Assembly: GCA_018402365.1 (NCBI GenBank)
Contig: JAGYJD010000008.1
Location: forward strand, 1-64,000
Direction of reading: 5' to 3'
Source of the DNA: Candidatus Nanopelagicales bacterium
GTDB lineage: Bacteria; Actinomycetota; Actinomycetes; S36-B12; UBA5976
DNA length: 64,000 nt
Below are positions 39,507 to 53,538 of the stretch, piece after piece. The number at the start of each line of letters is the position of its first letter. Positions within the stretch are counted from its first letter, which is position 1. A program made the translations under genes and the position numbers. The notes under the pieces were generated by a model that had not been told where the DNA came from, did no database searches, and was given only the letters and a program-made list of their open reading frames with translations.

Positions 39507-39923
39507 GTGAAACGAATATTACCCCTATTTTTATTGAGTTTTTTATTAATTAGCTGTGCTGACGAAGAAATAGCCTTAAATTCAGCCTCCCAAGAGGCTT
39601 ATGTGATCAACTGCATAGAGGCCGTCAAAGAGCCCAATGAGTTAGTGCTCTATTGCGCAGATGCTGGCCAAATTTTGACCGGCATCACCTGGGAGTCTTG
39701 GGGCGGAGCTACCGCCCGCGGGGTGGGAAGGTCTGTTGCTAATACCTGCCAGCCCAATTGTGCCGAGGGCAATTTTGCTGCTGTTGCTGTCGATGTCACG
39801 CTTTCGGACTTAACTGAAAATCAAGGACGACTGATCTACAGTAAACTAAACATGATCTACTCTCAACCAGTTAATGGAGTTTTAGAAGAAATTTTTGAAT
39901 TACCTGTAACTGAATTTAAATAG
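39507..39923 (+). CDS. Small hypothetical lipoprotein
   Basis: 138 residues from a GTG start. A hydrophobic signal peptide ends in a lipobox LISC with Cys17 as the lipidation site, so it is an exported membrane-anchored protein. Two or three further Cys (for instance near residues 35, 48 and 80) could form disulfides. No family is recognised. It is divergent from rpsL and 17 bp before the NDH-2 gene, so possibly co-transcribed with it. Confidence 0.75.
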   Translation: MKRILPLFLLSFLLISCADEEIALNSASQEAYVINCIEAVKEPNELVLYCADAGQILTGITWESWGGATARGVGRSVANTCQPNCAEGNFAAVAVDVTLSDLTENQGRLIYSKLNMIYSQPVNGVLEEIFELPVTEFK

Positions 39924-39939
39924 TGCGATTTTTATAGAT

Positions 39940-41163
39940 ATGGAACACAATGTGGCAATGAAGATAGTAGTAGTGGGTGCCGGATTCGGCGGACTCGCTT
40001 GCGCCAAGCATCTTGCTAAATCAGAATCAGTTTCAGTAACTTTGGTAGATAAACACCCTTATCAACTTTTTTCACCACTGCTCTATCAAGTTGCCACCGG
40101 TGGATTACCTGAAGATGATATTGCTTACCCGGTGCGAGCCGCGATTAATAATTTAGACTTTATTAAAAGTGAAGTAAAAAGAATTGATTCTGAAAAAAAC
40201 CAAATTCAATTTGCTGACAATCGAATAATGGACTTTGATCATTTGGTCTTAGCTACCGGATCAACTGGTACCACTTTTAATATTCCAGGGGTTGAAGAAT
40301 TTGCCCTGCAAATGAAGTCTATTCAACAAGCTAGAGCTATAAAAAATCAATTGTTAAATACTTATGAAGAAGTTGCTGCCGCACGCAAAGCGAAAGAAAC
40401 ATTAAAGGTGGTAGTAATTGGTGGCGGGCCGACCGGAGTTGAGGTTGCTGGCGCAGTTGCTGAATTACAAAAATCAATGAAAAAAGAATTTTCTGACCTA
40501 GCTCAATTTGGTGAAGTCTCCTTGGTAGAAGCAGGTCCCCGCTTGCTGCCAATGTTTACCGAAAAATCTTCAAAAAAAGCTAAAAAAGATTTAACTGAAC
40601 TTGGCGTTAATGTTTATCTTGATTCGGTGGTAGATCGCATGTACGAAAGCGATATCCATCTCAAAAACGGAAAAATACTTAGTGGAGGCACTTTTATTTG
40701 GGCTGCTGGAGTTGCCGCCTATTCGCAGTGGAACTCGCTCGGTGAAACAGATAAATCTAATCGCCTTAAGGTAAATGAATTTTTACAATTAAAAGAAAAT
40801 ATCTGGGTGATCGGTGATGGTGCTAACTTAGAGGTTAAAGGCGTCGCACTCCCAATGGTGGCTCCAGTAGCACTGCAAATGGGTAAACACGTAGCAAAGC
40901 AAATTAAAAATTTGCAACAAAATAAACCTTTAAAGCCCTTCAGTTATACCGATAAGGGTCAGATGGCAACTATCGGTAGACGGCGGGCGGTTGTGGAAAT
41001 GCCTAATGGAATCAGACTTTCAGGCACTTTGGCCTGGTTAACTTGGTTAGCTTTACATGTGGCTTATTTAGCCGGCGGCCGTAACAGAGTTAGCGTGGTA
41101 GCGGACTGGATGTGGAATTACTTAGCGTGGGGTATTGGCCCGCGTCGCACCATCATTGATTAA
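39940..41163 (+). CDS. ndh: Type II NADH:quinone oxidoreductase (NDH-2)
   Basis: 407 residues. Peripheral flavoenzyme passing electrons from NADH to quinone without proton pumping. FAD-binding VVVGAGFGGLACAKHL sits at the N-terminus, the NADH Rossmann motif VVVIGGGPTGVEVAG about 150 residues later, then the second FAD contact VIGDGA. The C-terminal membrane-contact region (RNRVSVVADWMWNYL) is present. The start may be ATG 39940 or, closer to homologues, the in-frame ATG at 39958. It is convergent with the SDR gene, with a terminator between. Confidence 0.92.
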   Translation: MEHNVAMKIVVVGAGFGGLACAKHLAKSESVSVTLVDKHPYQLFSPLLYQVATGGLPEDDIAYPVRAAINNLDFIKSEVKRIDSEKNQIQFADNRIMDFDHLVLATGSTGTTFNIPGVEEFALQMKSIQQARAIKNQLLNTYEEVAAARKAKETLKVVVIGGGPTGVEVAGAVAELQKSMKKEFSDLAQFGEVSLVEAGPRLLPMFTEKSSKKAKKDLTELGVNVYLDSVVDRMYESDIHLKNGKILSGGTFIWAAGVAAYSQWNSLGETDKSNRLKVNEFLQLKENIWVIGDGANLEVKGVALPMVAPVALQMGKHVAKQIKNLQQNKPLKPFSYTDKGQMATIGRRRAVVEMPNGIRLSGTLAWLTWLALHVAYLAGGRNRVSVVADWMWNYLAWGIGPRRTIID

Positions 41164-41170
41164 TTGCAAA

Positions 41171-41193
41171 TAAAAAAAGCCCCCGGAGGGGCT
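41171..41193 (-). terminator. Intrinsic terminator after rpoBC-SDR
   Basis: A 6-bp GC stem, AGCCCC/GGGGCT with a four-base loop, lies at 41178-41193 and is followed on the minus strand by a run of seven T. It sits 11-33 bp past the SDR stop and is a textbook terminator for that transcript. It can also stop ndh on the plus strand less efficiently. Confidence 0.88.
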
Positions 41194-41203
41194 GGGGTTT
41201 GAT

Positions 41204-41953
41204 TCAGGTTAAAATATTTATGACTGTTGATTTATTTGACCAGAGCGTCCAAATATGAGTTCGAACACTTCTGGGCTGTTTAACTATCGCAACTATTTGA
41301 AAGGCTACGTCGTCAGGGCGTAAGTATTCCTTCATGATCGGATTGTCTGTGGTGCGACCGGCGCCCAGCGCAAATTCGGTTTCAGTTCCTGCTGGACAAA
41401 CTAAAGCCACGCGAACATTTTTTTCTCTTAATTCGCGATCCAAACCGCCAGCAAATCCAACCTGGGCATGCTTAGTGCCTGCATAAATTGATTCAACTCC
41501 GCCACCTCTAAAGCCAGCTACTGAAGAAACAATTACCACATCTCCAGCGCCCGTCTTGAGTATTTCTGGAAGAGCAGCGCGAACGATGTGCACGGTACCT
41601 TCAAAGTTGGTGCGCATCATTTCATTAACTTCTTCATCGGAGTAATCCAAAACTGAACCGTATTTTCCGATACCAGCGTTTGGAACTACTACATCAATTT
41701 TTCCAAATTTTGCTACTGCTTGCTTAACTACTTCACGGCACACATTTGGATCAGCGGTGTCCCCGGCAACTGCAAGGGCATTATCAGCCCCAAGTTCTGC
41801 AACGATGCCAGCAAGGCGTTCTTGGTTACGTGCATTTAGTACTACTTTTGCACCTTCAGCAACAAATTGTCTGGCGGCAGCCGCCCCGATACCACTGGTA
41901 GCACCAGTGATAACGACAACTTGGCCAGAGATATCTTGAAGTTGATACTTCAA
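41204..41953 (-). CDS. Short-chain dehydrogenase/reductase
   Basis: 249 residues, classical SDR. NAD(P)-binding TGATSGIG (17-24), the NAG motif near 92-94, and the catalytic Ser143/144, Tyr157 and Lys161 are in place. The substrate cannot be told. It begins 12 bp after the rpoC stop and ends in a strong terminator, so it is probably the third gene of an rpoB-rpoC-SDR transcript, an unusual place for such an enzyme. Confidence 0.93.
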   Translation of the reverse strand: MKYQLQDISGQVVVITGATSGIGAAAARQFVAEGAKVVLNARNQERLAGIVAELGADNALAVAGDTADPNVCREVVKQAVAKFGKIDVVVPNAGIGKYGSVLDYSDEEVNEMMRTNFEGTVHIVRAALPEILKTGAGDVVIVSSVAGFRGGGVESIYAGTKHAQVGFAGGLDRELREKNVRVALVCPAGTETEFALGAGRTTDNPIMKEYLRPDDVAFQIVAIVKQPRSVRTHIWTLWSNKSTVINILT

Positions 41954-41965
41954 CTTTTCTCCTTA

Positions 41966-45835
<3,870 letters not shown>

Positions 45836-45875
45836 TAGTTATTCCGCCTCTTTTTCTAGTTAGCTTTTAAGTTCT

Positions 45876-48800
45876 TTAAACTTCTTCGACACTTGCTGGC
45901 TCTCGCCGAGAAAGATCGATACCAAGTTCTTCTGCAGTTCTGAAAACATCTTCATCGGTGTCGCGTAATTCGATCGCTTCACCATCGCCAGAGAGCACTT
46001 CAACATTTAGTCCGAGTGATTGCATTTCTTTCACTAAAACCTTGAAGGATTCGGGAATGCCTGGCTCTGGCACGTTCTCGCCTTTAACGATTGACTCGTA
46101 AACCTTTACCCGTCCAAGTACGTCATCTGACTTAATAGTCAAAAGTTCTTGAAGGGCATAAGCAGCACCGTAAGCTTCCAGTGCCCAAACTTCCATTTCG
46201 CCAAAGCGCTGACCACCGAATTGAGCTTTACCACCCAATGGTTGCTGAGTAATCATGCTGTAAGGCCCGGTGGAACGAGCGTGAATCTTGTCATCTACCA
46301 AGTGGTGAAGCTTCAAGATGTATTTGTAACCAACTGCTACTGGTTCTGGGAATGGTTCACCGCTGCGTCCGTCAAACAAACGAGCTTTGCCATCTTTGCC
46401 AATTAATCTTTGACCAGTTGCTGAGTCTGAAGTCGATTCAAGCAAGCCAGTAATTTCAGATTCTTTAGCACCGTCAAAAACTGGAGTGGCTAATTTGGTA
46501 CCTGGTGCAACTTTGCGCATGTTGTCAGCTAAGTTTTCAGCCCACTTTGGGGTTCCCTTAACTTCCCAACCGGCTTTTGCAATCCAACCTAAGTGAGTTT
46601 CTAAAACTTGGCCTAAGTTCATGCGACTTGGCACACCGAGTGGGTTAAGCACAATGTCAACTGGAGTTCCATCTTCCAAGAAAGGCATATCTTCAACCGG
46701 AAGAATCTTTGAGATTACGCCTTTGTTTCCATGACGGCCGGCCAATTTGTCACCAATGGTGATTTTACGTTTTTGAGCAATCCACACTCTTACAATTTGG
46801 TTTACTCCGGCAGGCATCTCTTCATCGCCTGCTTCGCGATCAAATACCTTTACATCAATAACTGTTCCGGTTTCGCCGTGAGGCACCTTCATTGAAGTAT
46901 CGCGAACTTCACGCGCTTTTTCACCAAAGATTGCTCTTAATAAGCGCTCTTCTGGGGTTAGTTCGGTCTCACCCTTTGGGGTAACTTTTCCAACCAAAAT
47001 ATCGCCTGGTAAGACTTCTGCTCCTACCCGAATGATTCCGCGGTCGTCTAAATCGGCTAATACTTCTTCGCCAACGTTAGGAAGATCGCGAGTAATTTCT
47101 TCTGGGCCCAGCTTGGTATCGCGAGCATCAAGTTCATATTCCTCAATGTGAATAGAAGTCAAAATGTCGTCTTGTACCAAACGAGATGACAAAATAATGG
47201 CATCTTCGTAGTTTTGGCCTTCCCATGACATGAAAGCCACCAACAAGTTTTTACCAAGCGCCATTTCGCCATCTTCGGTACAAGGACCGTCAGCAATTAC
47301 TTGGCTAGCTTTAACTTTATCGCCGGCCTTGACAATTGGGCGTTGATTAAAAGAAGTACCTTGGTTAGAGCGGTAAAACTTCAAAACCTGGTAAAAAGAA
47401 TCTGTTCCATCTTCGTTTTTAATTTCGATTGAATCAGCGCTTACTTCAGTAACTACGCCTGATTTTTCAGAAACCACAACGTCACCAGCATCAACAGCGG
47501 CGCGGTATTCCATACCGGTACCAACTAGCGGTGATTCAGATTTCACTAATGGGACAGATTGACGTTGCATGTTTGCACCCATTAGGGCCCGGTTTGCATC
47601 GTCGTGTTCCAAGAACGGAATCATGCCTGTTGCCACTGACCAAATTTGGCGAGGGGAAACGTCCATGAAGTCAACTTCATCTGCTGTTACATAATCAACT
47701 TCACCACCGCGACGACGAACCAAAATCCGCTCTTCCGCGAAGGTGTTGTCGCTACTTAATGGAGTGTTAGCTTGAGCAATAACGTGACGATCTTCTTCGT
47801 CAGCGGTCAAATAAACCACGGCATTTGAAGCTTTACCTTTTGAAACTTTGCGGTAAGGGGTTTCAATAAAACCAAAAGCATTGACTCTGGCAAAAGTGGA
47901 GAGGGAGCCAATCAATCCGATATTCGGACCTTCTGGAGTTTCAATCGGACACATCCGGCCATAGTGAGATGGGTGTACATCTCGAACTTCGAAGCCTGCG
48001 CGTTCACGAGAAAGACCGCCTGGTCCTAAAGCAGAAAGACGACGTTTGTGAGTCAAACCAGCTAAAGGATTAGTTTGATCCATAAATTGTGAGAGTTGGC
48101 TGGTACCAAAGAATTCTTTAATCGCCGCAACTACTGGACGAATATTGATCAAGGTTTGCGGCGTAATCGCCTCAACATCTTGTGTTGTCATTCTTTCGCG
48201 AACTACTCTTTCCATTCTGGAAAGTCCGGTACGAATTTGATTTTGCACTAATTCGCCCACGGTACGCAAACGACGGTTACCAAAGTGATCGATATCGTCA
48301 ACCTCAACTGGCATCACACCGCGTTCTTTTTTAAGAGTTTCAACGCCTGCGTGTAAGGCCACAATGTATTCAACGGCATCGCAAATATCGTCAATAGTTA
48401 AAACGCTGGTTTCTAAAGGAAGGCGTGAGCCTAGCTTGCGACCAATTTTGTAACGACCAACTTTTGCCAAGTCATAACGCTTTGGATTGAAATAGTAATT
48501 TTCAATTAAGTTGCGACCGGCTTCTACTGTTGGAGGTTCACCCGGACGCATCTTGCGATAAACGTCAACTAAGGCTTCTTCTTGAGTATGAACTGAATCT
48601 TTTTCTAGAGTATCTAAAATTGTTTGATAGCCCTTAAAACGTTCACGAATTTGATCGTTAGATAGTCCCAAAGCTTTCAAAAAGATTGTGGCAGATTGCT
48701 TGCGCTTTCTGTCTAGTCGAACTGCAACTAAATCTTTCTTATCAATTTCAAACTCTAACCAAGCACCACGGCTCGGGATGAATTTATTACTGAATAAATC

Positions 48801-49331
48801 TTTATCGGTTGCTTTATCAATGGACCTTTCAAAATAAACACCTGGTGAACGAACTAATTGTGAAACCACAACTCTTTCGGTTCCGTTAATTACAAAAGTT
48901 CCCTTATCTGTCATGATCGGAAAGTCACCCATAAATACAGTCTGACTCTTAATTTCACCAGTTTCGTTATTCATGAATTCAGCTGTGACAAACAGAGGTT
49001 GCGAATAAGTTAAATCACGTTCGCGACATTCTGGCACTGTATATTTAGGTGGCTCAAATCTATGATCGCGAAACGAAAGTGACATCATTCCCGCTAAATC
49101 TTCAATCGGAGAGATCTCGTCAAAGATTTCACTTAATCCAGCAGTGGTAGGAACGTCAGTATTTCCGCTATCTACCGCGGCCTGAACGCGAGCTTGCCAT
49201 TTTTCGTTACCCATCAACCAATCGAAAGATTCGATCTGAAGATCGAGCAAATTAGGAACGTCTATTGGTTCCTTAATTTTTCCGAAAGAAAGTCGTTTAG
49301 CATTTTGGTTTATTTTGGCGGACGGGGCCAA
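45876..49331 (-). CDS. rpoB: RNA polymerase subunit beta
   Basis: 1151 residues. The rifampicin region ([20 protein letters not shown], then [10 protein letters not shown]) keeps the Asp, His and Ser whose substitution gives resistance, so the predicted phenotype is sensitive. The catalytic-face motifs [12 protein letters not shown] and the C-terminal [15 protein letters not shown] are intact. Unlike the bacterial norm, rplJ-rplL is not next to it; ~7 kb of other genes lie between. Confidence 0.99.
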   Translation of the reverse strand: MAPSAKINQNAKRLSFGKIKEPIDVPNLLDLQIESFDWLMGNEKWQARVQAAVDSGNTDVPTTAGLSEIFDEISPIEDLAGMMSLSFRDHRFEPPKYTVPECRERDLTYSQPLFVTAEFMNNETGEIKSQTVFMGDFPIMTDKGTFVINGTERVVVSQLVRSPGVYFERSIDKATDKDLFSNKFIPSRGAWLEFEIDKKDLVAVRLDRKRKQSATIFLKALGLSNDQIRERFKGYQTILDTLEKDSVHTQEEALVDVYRKMRPGEPPTVEAGRNLIENYYFNPKRYDLAKVGRYKIGRKLGSRLPLETSVLTIDDICDAVEYIVALHAGVETLKKERGVMPVEVDDIDHFGNRRLRTVGELVQNQIRTGLSRMERVVRERMTTQDVEAITPQTLINIRPVVAAIKEFFGTSQLSQFMDQTNPLAGLTHKRRLSALGPGGLSRERAGFEVRDVHPSHYGRMCPIETPEGPNIGLIGSLSTFARVNAFGFIETPYRKVSKGKASNAVVYLTADEEDRHVIAQANTPLSSDNTFAEERILVRRRGGEVDYVTADEVDFMDVSPRQIWSVATGMIPFLEHDDANRALMGANMQRQSVPLVKSESPLVGTGMEYRAAVDAGDVVVSEKSGVVTEVSADSIEIKNEDGTDSFYQVLKFYRSNQGTSFNQRPIVKAGDKVKASQVIADGPCTEDGEMALGKNLLVAFMSWEGQNYEDAIILSSRLVQDDILTSIHIEEYELDARDTKLGPEEITRDLPNVGEEVLADLDDRGIIRVGAEVLPGDILVGKVTPKGETELTPEERLLRAIFGEKAREVRDTSMKVPHGETGTVIDVKVFDREAGDEEMPAGVNQIVRVWIAQKRKITIGDKLAGRHGNKGVISKILPVEDMPFLEDGTPVDIVLNPLGVPSRMNLGQVLETHLGWIAKAGWEVKGTPKWAENLADNMRKVAPGTKLATPVFDGAKESEITGLLESTSDSATGQRLIGKDGKARLFDGRSGEPFPEPVAVGYKYILKLHHLVDDKIHARSTGPYSMITQQPLGGKAQFGGQRFGEMEVWALEAYGAAYALQELLTIKSDDVLGRVKVYESIVKGENVPEPGIPESFKVLVKEMQSLGLNVEVLSGDGEAIELRDTDEDVFRTAEELGIDLSRREPASVEEV

Positions 49332-49480
49332 GTGGCATCCTTTCTGATTGCACTACTTACTTACAAAGCTTTTTTTTCACACACGCGGACAAGCCTGTGG
49401 AGGCTCAGTTTTTTGGGTGTGCAAACCTTCAGCATACTCCGTATTGAATGTCAAGTCACACCCCCACCCAAAATTCACTG
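49332..49480 (-). promoter_or_regulatory. rpoB promoter/leader region
   Basis: About 150 bp of leader upstream of rpoB. On the minus strand a perfect -35-like TTGACA is visible, near plus positions 49448-49453. The best -10-like hexamer, TATGCT, is only 12 bases away, so the exact promoter is not settled. No long attenuator hairpin is seen. Confidence 0.35.
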
Positions 49481-49487
49481 ATTTTTA

Positions 49488-49505
49488 GGTTTTTTTAAAA
49501 AAACC
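49488..49505. repeat. Perfect 18-bp A/T palindrome after the ABC ATPase gene
   Basis: GGTTTTTTTAAAAAAACC is self-complementary and starts 6 bp beyond the ATPase stop. It may act as a weak terminator that separates this operon from rpoB. Confidence 0.5.
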
Positions 49506-49511
49506 ACTGTT

Positions 49512-50540
49512 TTAGCGCTTTTCAACAAATGCGTCTTGTGTTGAAAGTGCTAATTTCACCCTATCTCCGATCCGAAAGCCAGTCGCTTGATCAGAAATTA
49601 AATCGGCGATTACTTTGGCTCCCGCGACTTGCATCTGCAGGCGGGTTACTACCCCTAAAAATGAGACCGCTTCGATCGAATATTCCCCTTGCGGATCTGG
49701 AGTTACCGCAATTGCTTCTGGGCGAATTAACGCTAACCCCTCATCTGCTACTAAATCGTTGCGAGCAATAAATTCTCTTCCCGCAACCGACCACTGATTT
49801 TTTGAAATTCGCTTTGCCGGAATTTTATTAATCAAACCAACAAATTCTGCTACAAATGGATTTGTTGGGTTCTGGTAAAGAATGGTTGGAATATCGATTT
49901 GCTGCAAACTTCCGTTACGCATCACTGCTACCCGATCAGAAATATACATCGCTTCATTCTGATCATGTGTTACAAAAATTGTAGTGATTCCTAATTTTTT
50001 CTGGACGTCACGAATTTCGTCACGCAACTGATCTCTTACGTTTGCATCTAGTGCTGACAGCGGTTCATCTAAAAGTAATACTGGTGGCTCGGTTGCCAAG
50101 GCGCGAGCTAAAGCAACCCGCTGTTGTTGGCCTCCTGATAATTGGTGCGGAAATTTGCTTCGGTGTTGTTGCAAGTTAATAACATCTAGTAATTCTTCAA
50201 CTCGTTTTTTGCGAGCTTCTGATTTTACTTTTTTTAATTCCAAAGCAAAATTAATATTTTCTTCTGCCGTCATGTTCGGAAACAGCGAGTAGGCTTGAAA
50301 CACCATTCCAAAACCACGCTTGGCGGGTGGAATATCTTTTATTGATTTTCCATCGAGCAAAATGTCACCTTCATTGACTCCAATAAAACCAGCTACCGCA
50401 CGCAGCGCTGTGGTCTTGCCACAACCAGATGGCCCTAACAAACTAACTAGTTCACCTGAGCCGATGGTGAGGTCAAAACTGTCTAACGCCGTGGTTTCGT
50501 CGTAACGTTTTGTTACGCCTACAAATTTAATTTCAGCCAT
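49512..50540 (-). CDS. ABC importer ATP-binding subunit (PotA/FbpC-like)
   Basis: 342 residues. Walker A GPSGCGKTT (36-44), ABC signature LSGGQQQR and Walker B LLLDEPLSALD are intact. A C-terminal TOBE-type regulatory region of ~100 residues follows, as in the PotA/FbpC/PhnT class (spermidine, iron, phosphonate). Last gene of the importer operon, 2 bp after the second permease. The substrate cannot be told from the ATPase. Confidence 0.94.
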   Translation of the reverse strand: MAEIKFVGVTKRYDETTALDSFDLTIGSGELVSLLGPSGCGKTTALRAVAGFIGVNEGDILLDGKSIKDIPPAKRGFGMVFQAYSLFPNMTAEENINFALELKKVKSEARKKRVEELLDVINLQQHRSKFPHQLSGGQQQRVALARALATEPPVLLLDEPLSALDANVRDQLRDEIRDVQKKLGITTIFVTHDQNEAMYISDRVAVMRNGSLQQIDIPTILYQNPTNPFVAEFVGLINKIPAKRISKNQWSVAGREFIARNDLVADEGLALIRPEAIAVTPDPQGEYSIEAVSFLGVVTRLQMQVAGAKVIADLISDQATGFRIGDRVKLALSTQDAFVEKR

Positions 50541-50542
50541 TT

Positions 50543-51373
50543 TTATATTCCTGTCGCATTTAACTTGACCCCTCGTCTTCTTAGATAATTAACCAGCAGT
50601 CCTAAGAACAGTGCACTAATGAGCATTACTAACAAAGCTAAAGCAAATCCCACTCTCGGTTGGCTTCCTTGAATTACTACTAGATAAGTTGGCAAAGTTT
50701 GTTTTAGCAAAAGTGAAGCAAAGGCAAATTCACCCATCACTAACGCAAATGAAAGTACCGCTGCCACTAACATCGCAGTCTTCAAGTTAGGGATTATCAC
50801 GCGTAAAAAGAATTTCATCCAGCTGGCACCCATGCTGGTTGCTGCCTCGTACTGAGTTCTGGCTCCCATCATTCTTAAACCGGCGTCAAGTGCTCGATAA
50901 CTAAATGGCAGTGTCCAAAGCACGTAAAACGGAACCAAGCTCAACGGATTAGATAAAAACCAAGGAACAGTGGGGCGAAACGTTGCCGCTACTCCCACTA
51001 CTAGCGCTACTGGTGGCACTAACCACGGTAAAAGCGTGATAGCGGTTAAGGCTGGCTTGTATTTTTGGGCAAAAATTTCAACGTAAGTTGCAATGGGCAA
51101 CAGAATTACAAAGGTCACCAAAATAGTTAAAAATGCCAAGGTCAAACTCAATCGGGTGGTAGCAATAGCGCCCGGATCGGTAAGCGCTGCCCATAAGGCG
51201 CCCAGCGTCCAGCCCTGCAAAAAGTTATCCAACCCAAGGCTAACTACCGGAATTGTTTGAAAGGCAAATCTTGCCATCGCTATTAGTGGTAGAAAAAAGA
51301 AAGCGGCCAGTAAAATTAAAAATAAGTATTTAAATACATTGCCCAATGAAATTATTTTCATGAGCTGGTCCAT
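50543..51373 (-). CDS. ABC importer permease 2
   Basis: 276 residues with six membrane helices and the EAA-type loop (AATSMGASWMKFFLRVIIPNL; EAA-G spacing as in binding-protein-dependent permeases). From the track-length frame it overlaps the first permease by 16 bp. An in-frame ATG at 51361 gives the usual 4-bp ATGA overlap and 272 residues, and I think that is the likelier start. Works with the first permease as a heterodimer. Confidence 0.92.
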   Translation of the reverse strand: MDQLMKIISLGNVFKYLFLILLAAFFFLPLIAMARFAFQTIPVVSLGLDNFLQGWTLGALWAALTDPGAIATTRLSLTLAFLTILVTFVILLPIATYVEIFAQKYKPALTAITLLPWLVPPVALVVGVAATFRPTVPWFLSNPLSLVPFYVLWTLPFSYRALDAGLRMMGARTQYEAATSMGASWMKFFLRVIIPNLKTAMLVAAVLSFALVMGEFAFASLLLKQTLPTYLVVIQGSQPRVGFALALLVMLISALFLGLLVNYLRRRGVKLNATGI

Positions 51374-52185
51374 TTAGAAACTCGTTTTTGAAGTCTATTA
51401 ATCAAAATCAAACTAACTAGCAAAATAACAATTGTCCAGGTGACCAAACTGAAGCCAAGATTATCTTCACCGGTAATTACATTTCCTTGCAAAATAAACC
51501 TAATTTGCAACGGAACTAACTGCCCTGCCCCACTACTTAAGGCATAAGCGGTGGCGTAAGCCGCGAATGAATTAACAAAAAGTAATAAATATCCAGCAAC
51601 AATTGATGGTAATAAAACTGGGATTCCCACAGAGCGCCAAAATCTTCCAGCGCTTGAGCCCAATATTGTTGCTGCCTCACGCCACTCTGGTTTTAATCCT
51701 TCAACTGCTGGTGATACCACCAAAAACATCAGAGGAATTTGAAAGTACAAATAAACAACTACCCATCCAGAAAATGCTGCCAGTGAAAATCCGTACGAAA
51801 TAATATCGATTCCAGCAAATTTCAAGATCGCAGTCAAAATACCTTGGGTTCCTAGTAAAGCGATAAAGGCAAAGGCGAGCGGGATGCCACCTAGTTGCGA
51901 AGCCACCGCACTCCAGGCATCCAAAAATGAGCGTAACCACTTTGGTCTTTTTATATTCGTGGCGACGATTGCCAAGATAATTCCGACAGTGCCACCAATT
52001 AAAGAAGTCAAAATTCCTAGCTGAGTGCTAAGTACAAAAGAGCGGCGGTAAGTTCCGCTCATGGCGCGAAGTAATTGCGAAGCCGATAGTTGGCCATCAA
52101 TCCAAACCGAATTCCAAAGCACGGTGAGAGTTGGCCAAACTAAGAAAACACCAATAAAAATTACAAAGGGTGCTCCGACTAACAA
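51358..52185 (-). CDS. ABC importer permease 1 (true start probably upstream)
   Basis: 275 residues from a TTG at 52185, with six membrane helices and an EAA loop (EAATILGSSAGRFWRS). The TTG has no ribosome site. Thirteen codons upstream a GGAGG is followed, at 9 bases, by ATC (52222-52224) in the same frame. This would add a basic, cytoplasmic N-terminus typical of such permeases. The gene may therefore start at the rare ATC codon, giving 288 residues. It follows the binding-protein gene across a gap with a strong hairpin. Confidence 0.88.
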   Translation of the reverse strand: MLVGAPFVIFIGVFLVWPTLTVLWNSVWIDGQLSASQLLRAMSGTYRRSFVLSTQLGILTSLIGGTVGIILAIVATNIKRPKWLRSFLDAWSAVASQLGGIPLAFAFIALLGTQGILTAILKFAGIDIISYGFSLAAFSGWVVVYLYFQIPLMFLVVSPAVEGLKPEWREAATILGSSAGRFWRSVGIPVLLPSIVAGYLLLFVNSFAAYATAYALSSGAGQLVPLQIRFILQGNVITGEDNLGFSLVTWTIVILLVSLILINRLQKRVSKWTSS

Positions 52186-52248
52186 AAGAACCTGATTTTT
52201 ACGAAAAGCTTTTAGGGCCTTGATGTAGTTTCACCTCCCTGTAAATTG

Positions 52249-52288
52249 GACTAGGCACCAAGTTGTAATCACAACTTAATGCCTAGTC
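52249..52288 (-). other. Strong mRNA hairpin between binding protein and permease genes
   Basis: GACTAGGCA (52249-52257) and TGCCTAGTC (52280-52288) form a perfect 9-bp outer stem. AAGTTGT and ACAACTT (52260-52266, 52271-52277) form an inner 7-bp stem with a four-base loop. No U-tract follows on the minus strand. Such hairpins often protect the upstream message and so let the binding protein be made in excess of the permeases. Confidence 0.75.
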
Positions 52289-52314
52289 AATTATTACTTA
52301 CCTACTTTGCTGAT

Positions 52315-53436
52315 TTATTTATCAGCAACCATTGGTCCCCAGTTTTCAGTGATGAGCTCTCTGGCTGCAGTCACTTGATCCGGTGTTGGGAATGAGATTG
52401 CGTCTAAAATTTCAGCTGGTGGCAAAGTTGCTGCCAATTCATCTGAAACTAATCCGCGCTCTAGTAGCGATCCAAAACGAGCTGGAACAGCTCCGCCTTC
52501 TAAGTAGCCAAGGGCACCGTCGTCAGAAACGATGTGCTCTAACCACAAGCGTGCTGCACATGGGTGCTCAACTTCAGTTACTACTGATTGTGAGTAGTAA
52601 GCACCGTAAACACCATCTGCTGGAACGTTAATTTGAAACTCGAAGCCAGCTTCAGCAATTTGTGGCTGTAGACCTGGGAAGTTGTAGGTCCAATCCAAAG
52701 CAATTGGAACTTCGCCAGACAAAATACCAGCTGGAGTTACATCGATGGTTTGCAAGTTACCGAGCTCTTTTAGTTCGGCGTAATACTCAATGCCTGGCAT
52801 TACGTCGTCAAAAGAACCACCGTTACCTAATGCCGCTGCAAATACTGCAGCAAAAGCTGCACCAGCTTCACGAGGATCACCATTGATGGTAACCATTCCC
52901 TTGTAAGCAGGTTTCTTCAAATCTGCCCAAGTTTTTGGAGCGTCTGGTACCAAGGTGGTGTTGCTGGCAATTGCCAAAACTCCGTAGTAAGCAGCAACCC
53001 AATAACCTTCTGGATCCTTCAGAGCTGCTGGGATTTCATCCCAAACAATTGGCTTGTATAACTCTGAGTATCCCTTGGTGCGCATTTCTTCATTAAATGC
53101 TGGGCCAATATCCACAGCTTCTGGCATGCCTGATTGACCACGTAAGGTATCGATTGCAGTTAATTCATCCGCACTTGAAGCGTCTGGATTTTGAACTGGT
53201 GCTTCGATTCCATACTTATCGCGAAATGATGCAAGGATTCCCGCGTAGTTTGCCCAAGTATCTGGAAGGGCAATTAGATTAACCATTCCTTCTTCTTTTG
53301 CGTTAGCAGCTATCTCTTCAATAGTGGTTCCGCAATCGATGCTGGAACCATTTGATGAAGAGGTTCCTGAAGAACAACCTGCAAGTGCAACCGCAAGAAC
53401 TAATCCTAAGGCTGCAAGTGTTCTGAATTTGGACAT
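52315..53436 (-). CDS. Extracellular solute-binding lipoprotein of the ABC importer
   Basis: 373 residues. A signal peptide with lipobox LAGC places Cys21 at the mature N-terminus, followed by a Ser/Gly linker and a type II periplasmic-binding fold similar to the PotD/iron/phosphonate binding class (SBP_bac_6/8 type). Ligand is not identifiable. A GGAGG site is present upstream. It lies 102 bp after the metallophosphoesterase gene and upstream of the permeases, so it is read as one operon with them. Confidence 0.92.
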   Translation of the reverse strand: MSKFRTLAALGLVLAVALAGCSSGTSSSNGSSIDCGTTIEEIAANAKEEGMVNLIALPDTWANYAGILASFRDKYGIEAPVQNPDASSADELTAIDTLRGQSGMPEAVDIGPAFNEEMRTKGYSELYKPIVWDEIPAALKDPEGYWVAAYYGVLAIASNTTLVPDAPKTWADLKKPAYKGMVTINGDPREAGAAFAAVFAAALGNGGSFDDVMPGIEYYAELKELGNLQTIDVTPAGILSGEVPIALDWTYNFPGLQPQIAEAGFEFQINVPADGVYGAYYSQSVVTEVEHPCAARLWLEHIVSDDGALGYLEGGAVPARFGSLLERGLVSDELAATLPPAEILDAISFPTPDQVTAARELITENWGPMVADK

Positions 53437-53538
53437 TTAGACCTCCGATTAAGTATTGACGAGCAAAGGCTACTCCCTCACCTCGATCAAAGTTGTAACT
53501 AAACATATATTCCGAGATGAAAATCAAGTTAACTTAAA

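Noticed and set aside
48025-48105. Rifampicin-resistance change in rpoB
   Set aside because: The Asp, His and Ser of the resistance region are wild type.
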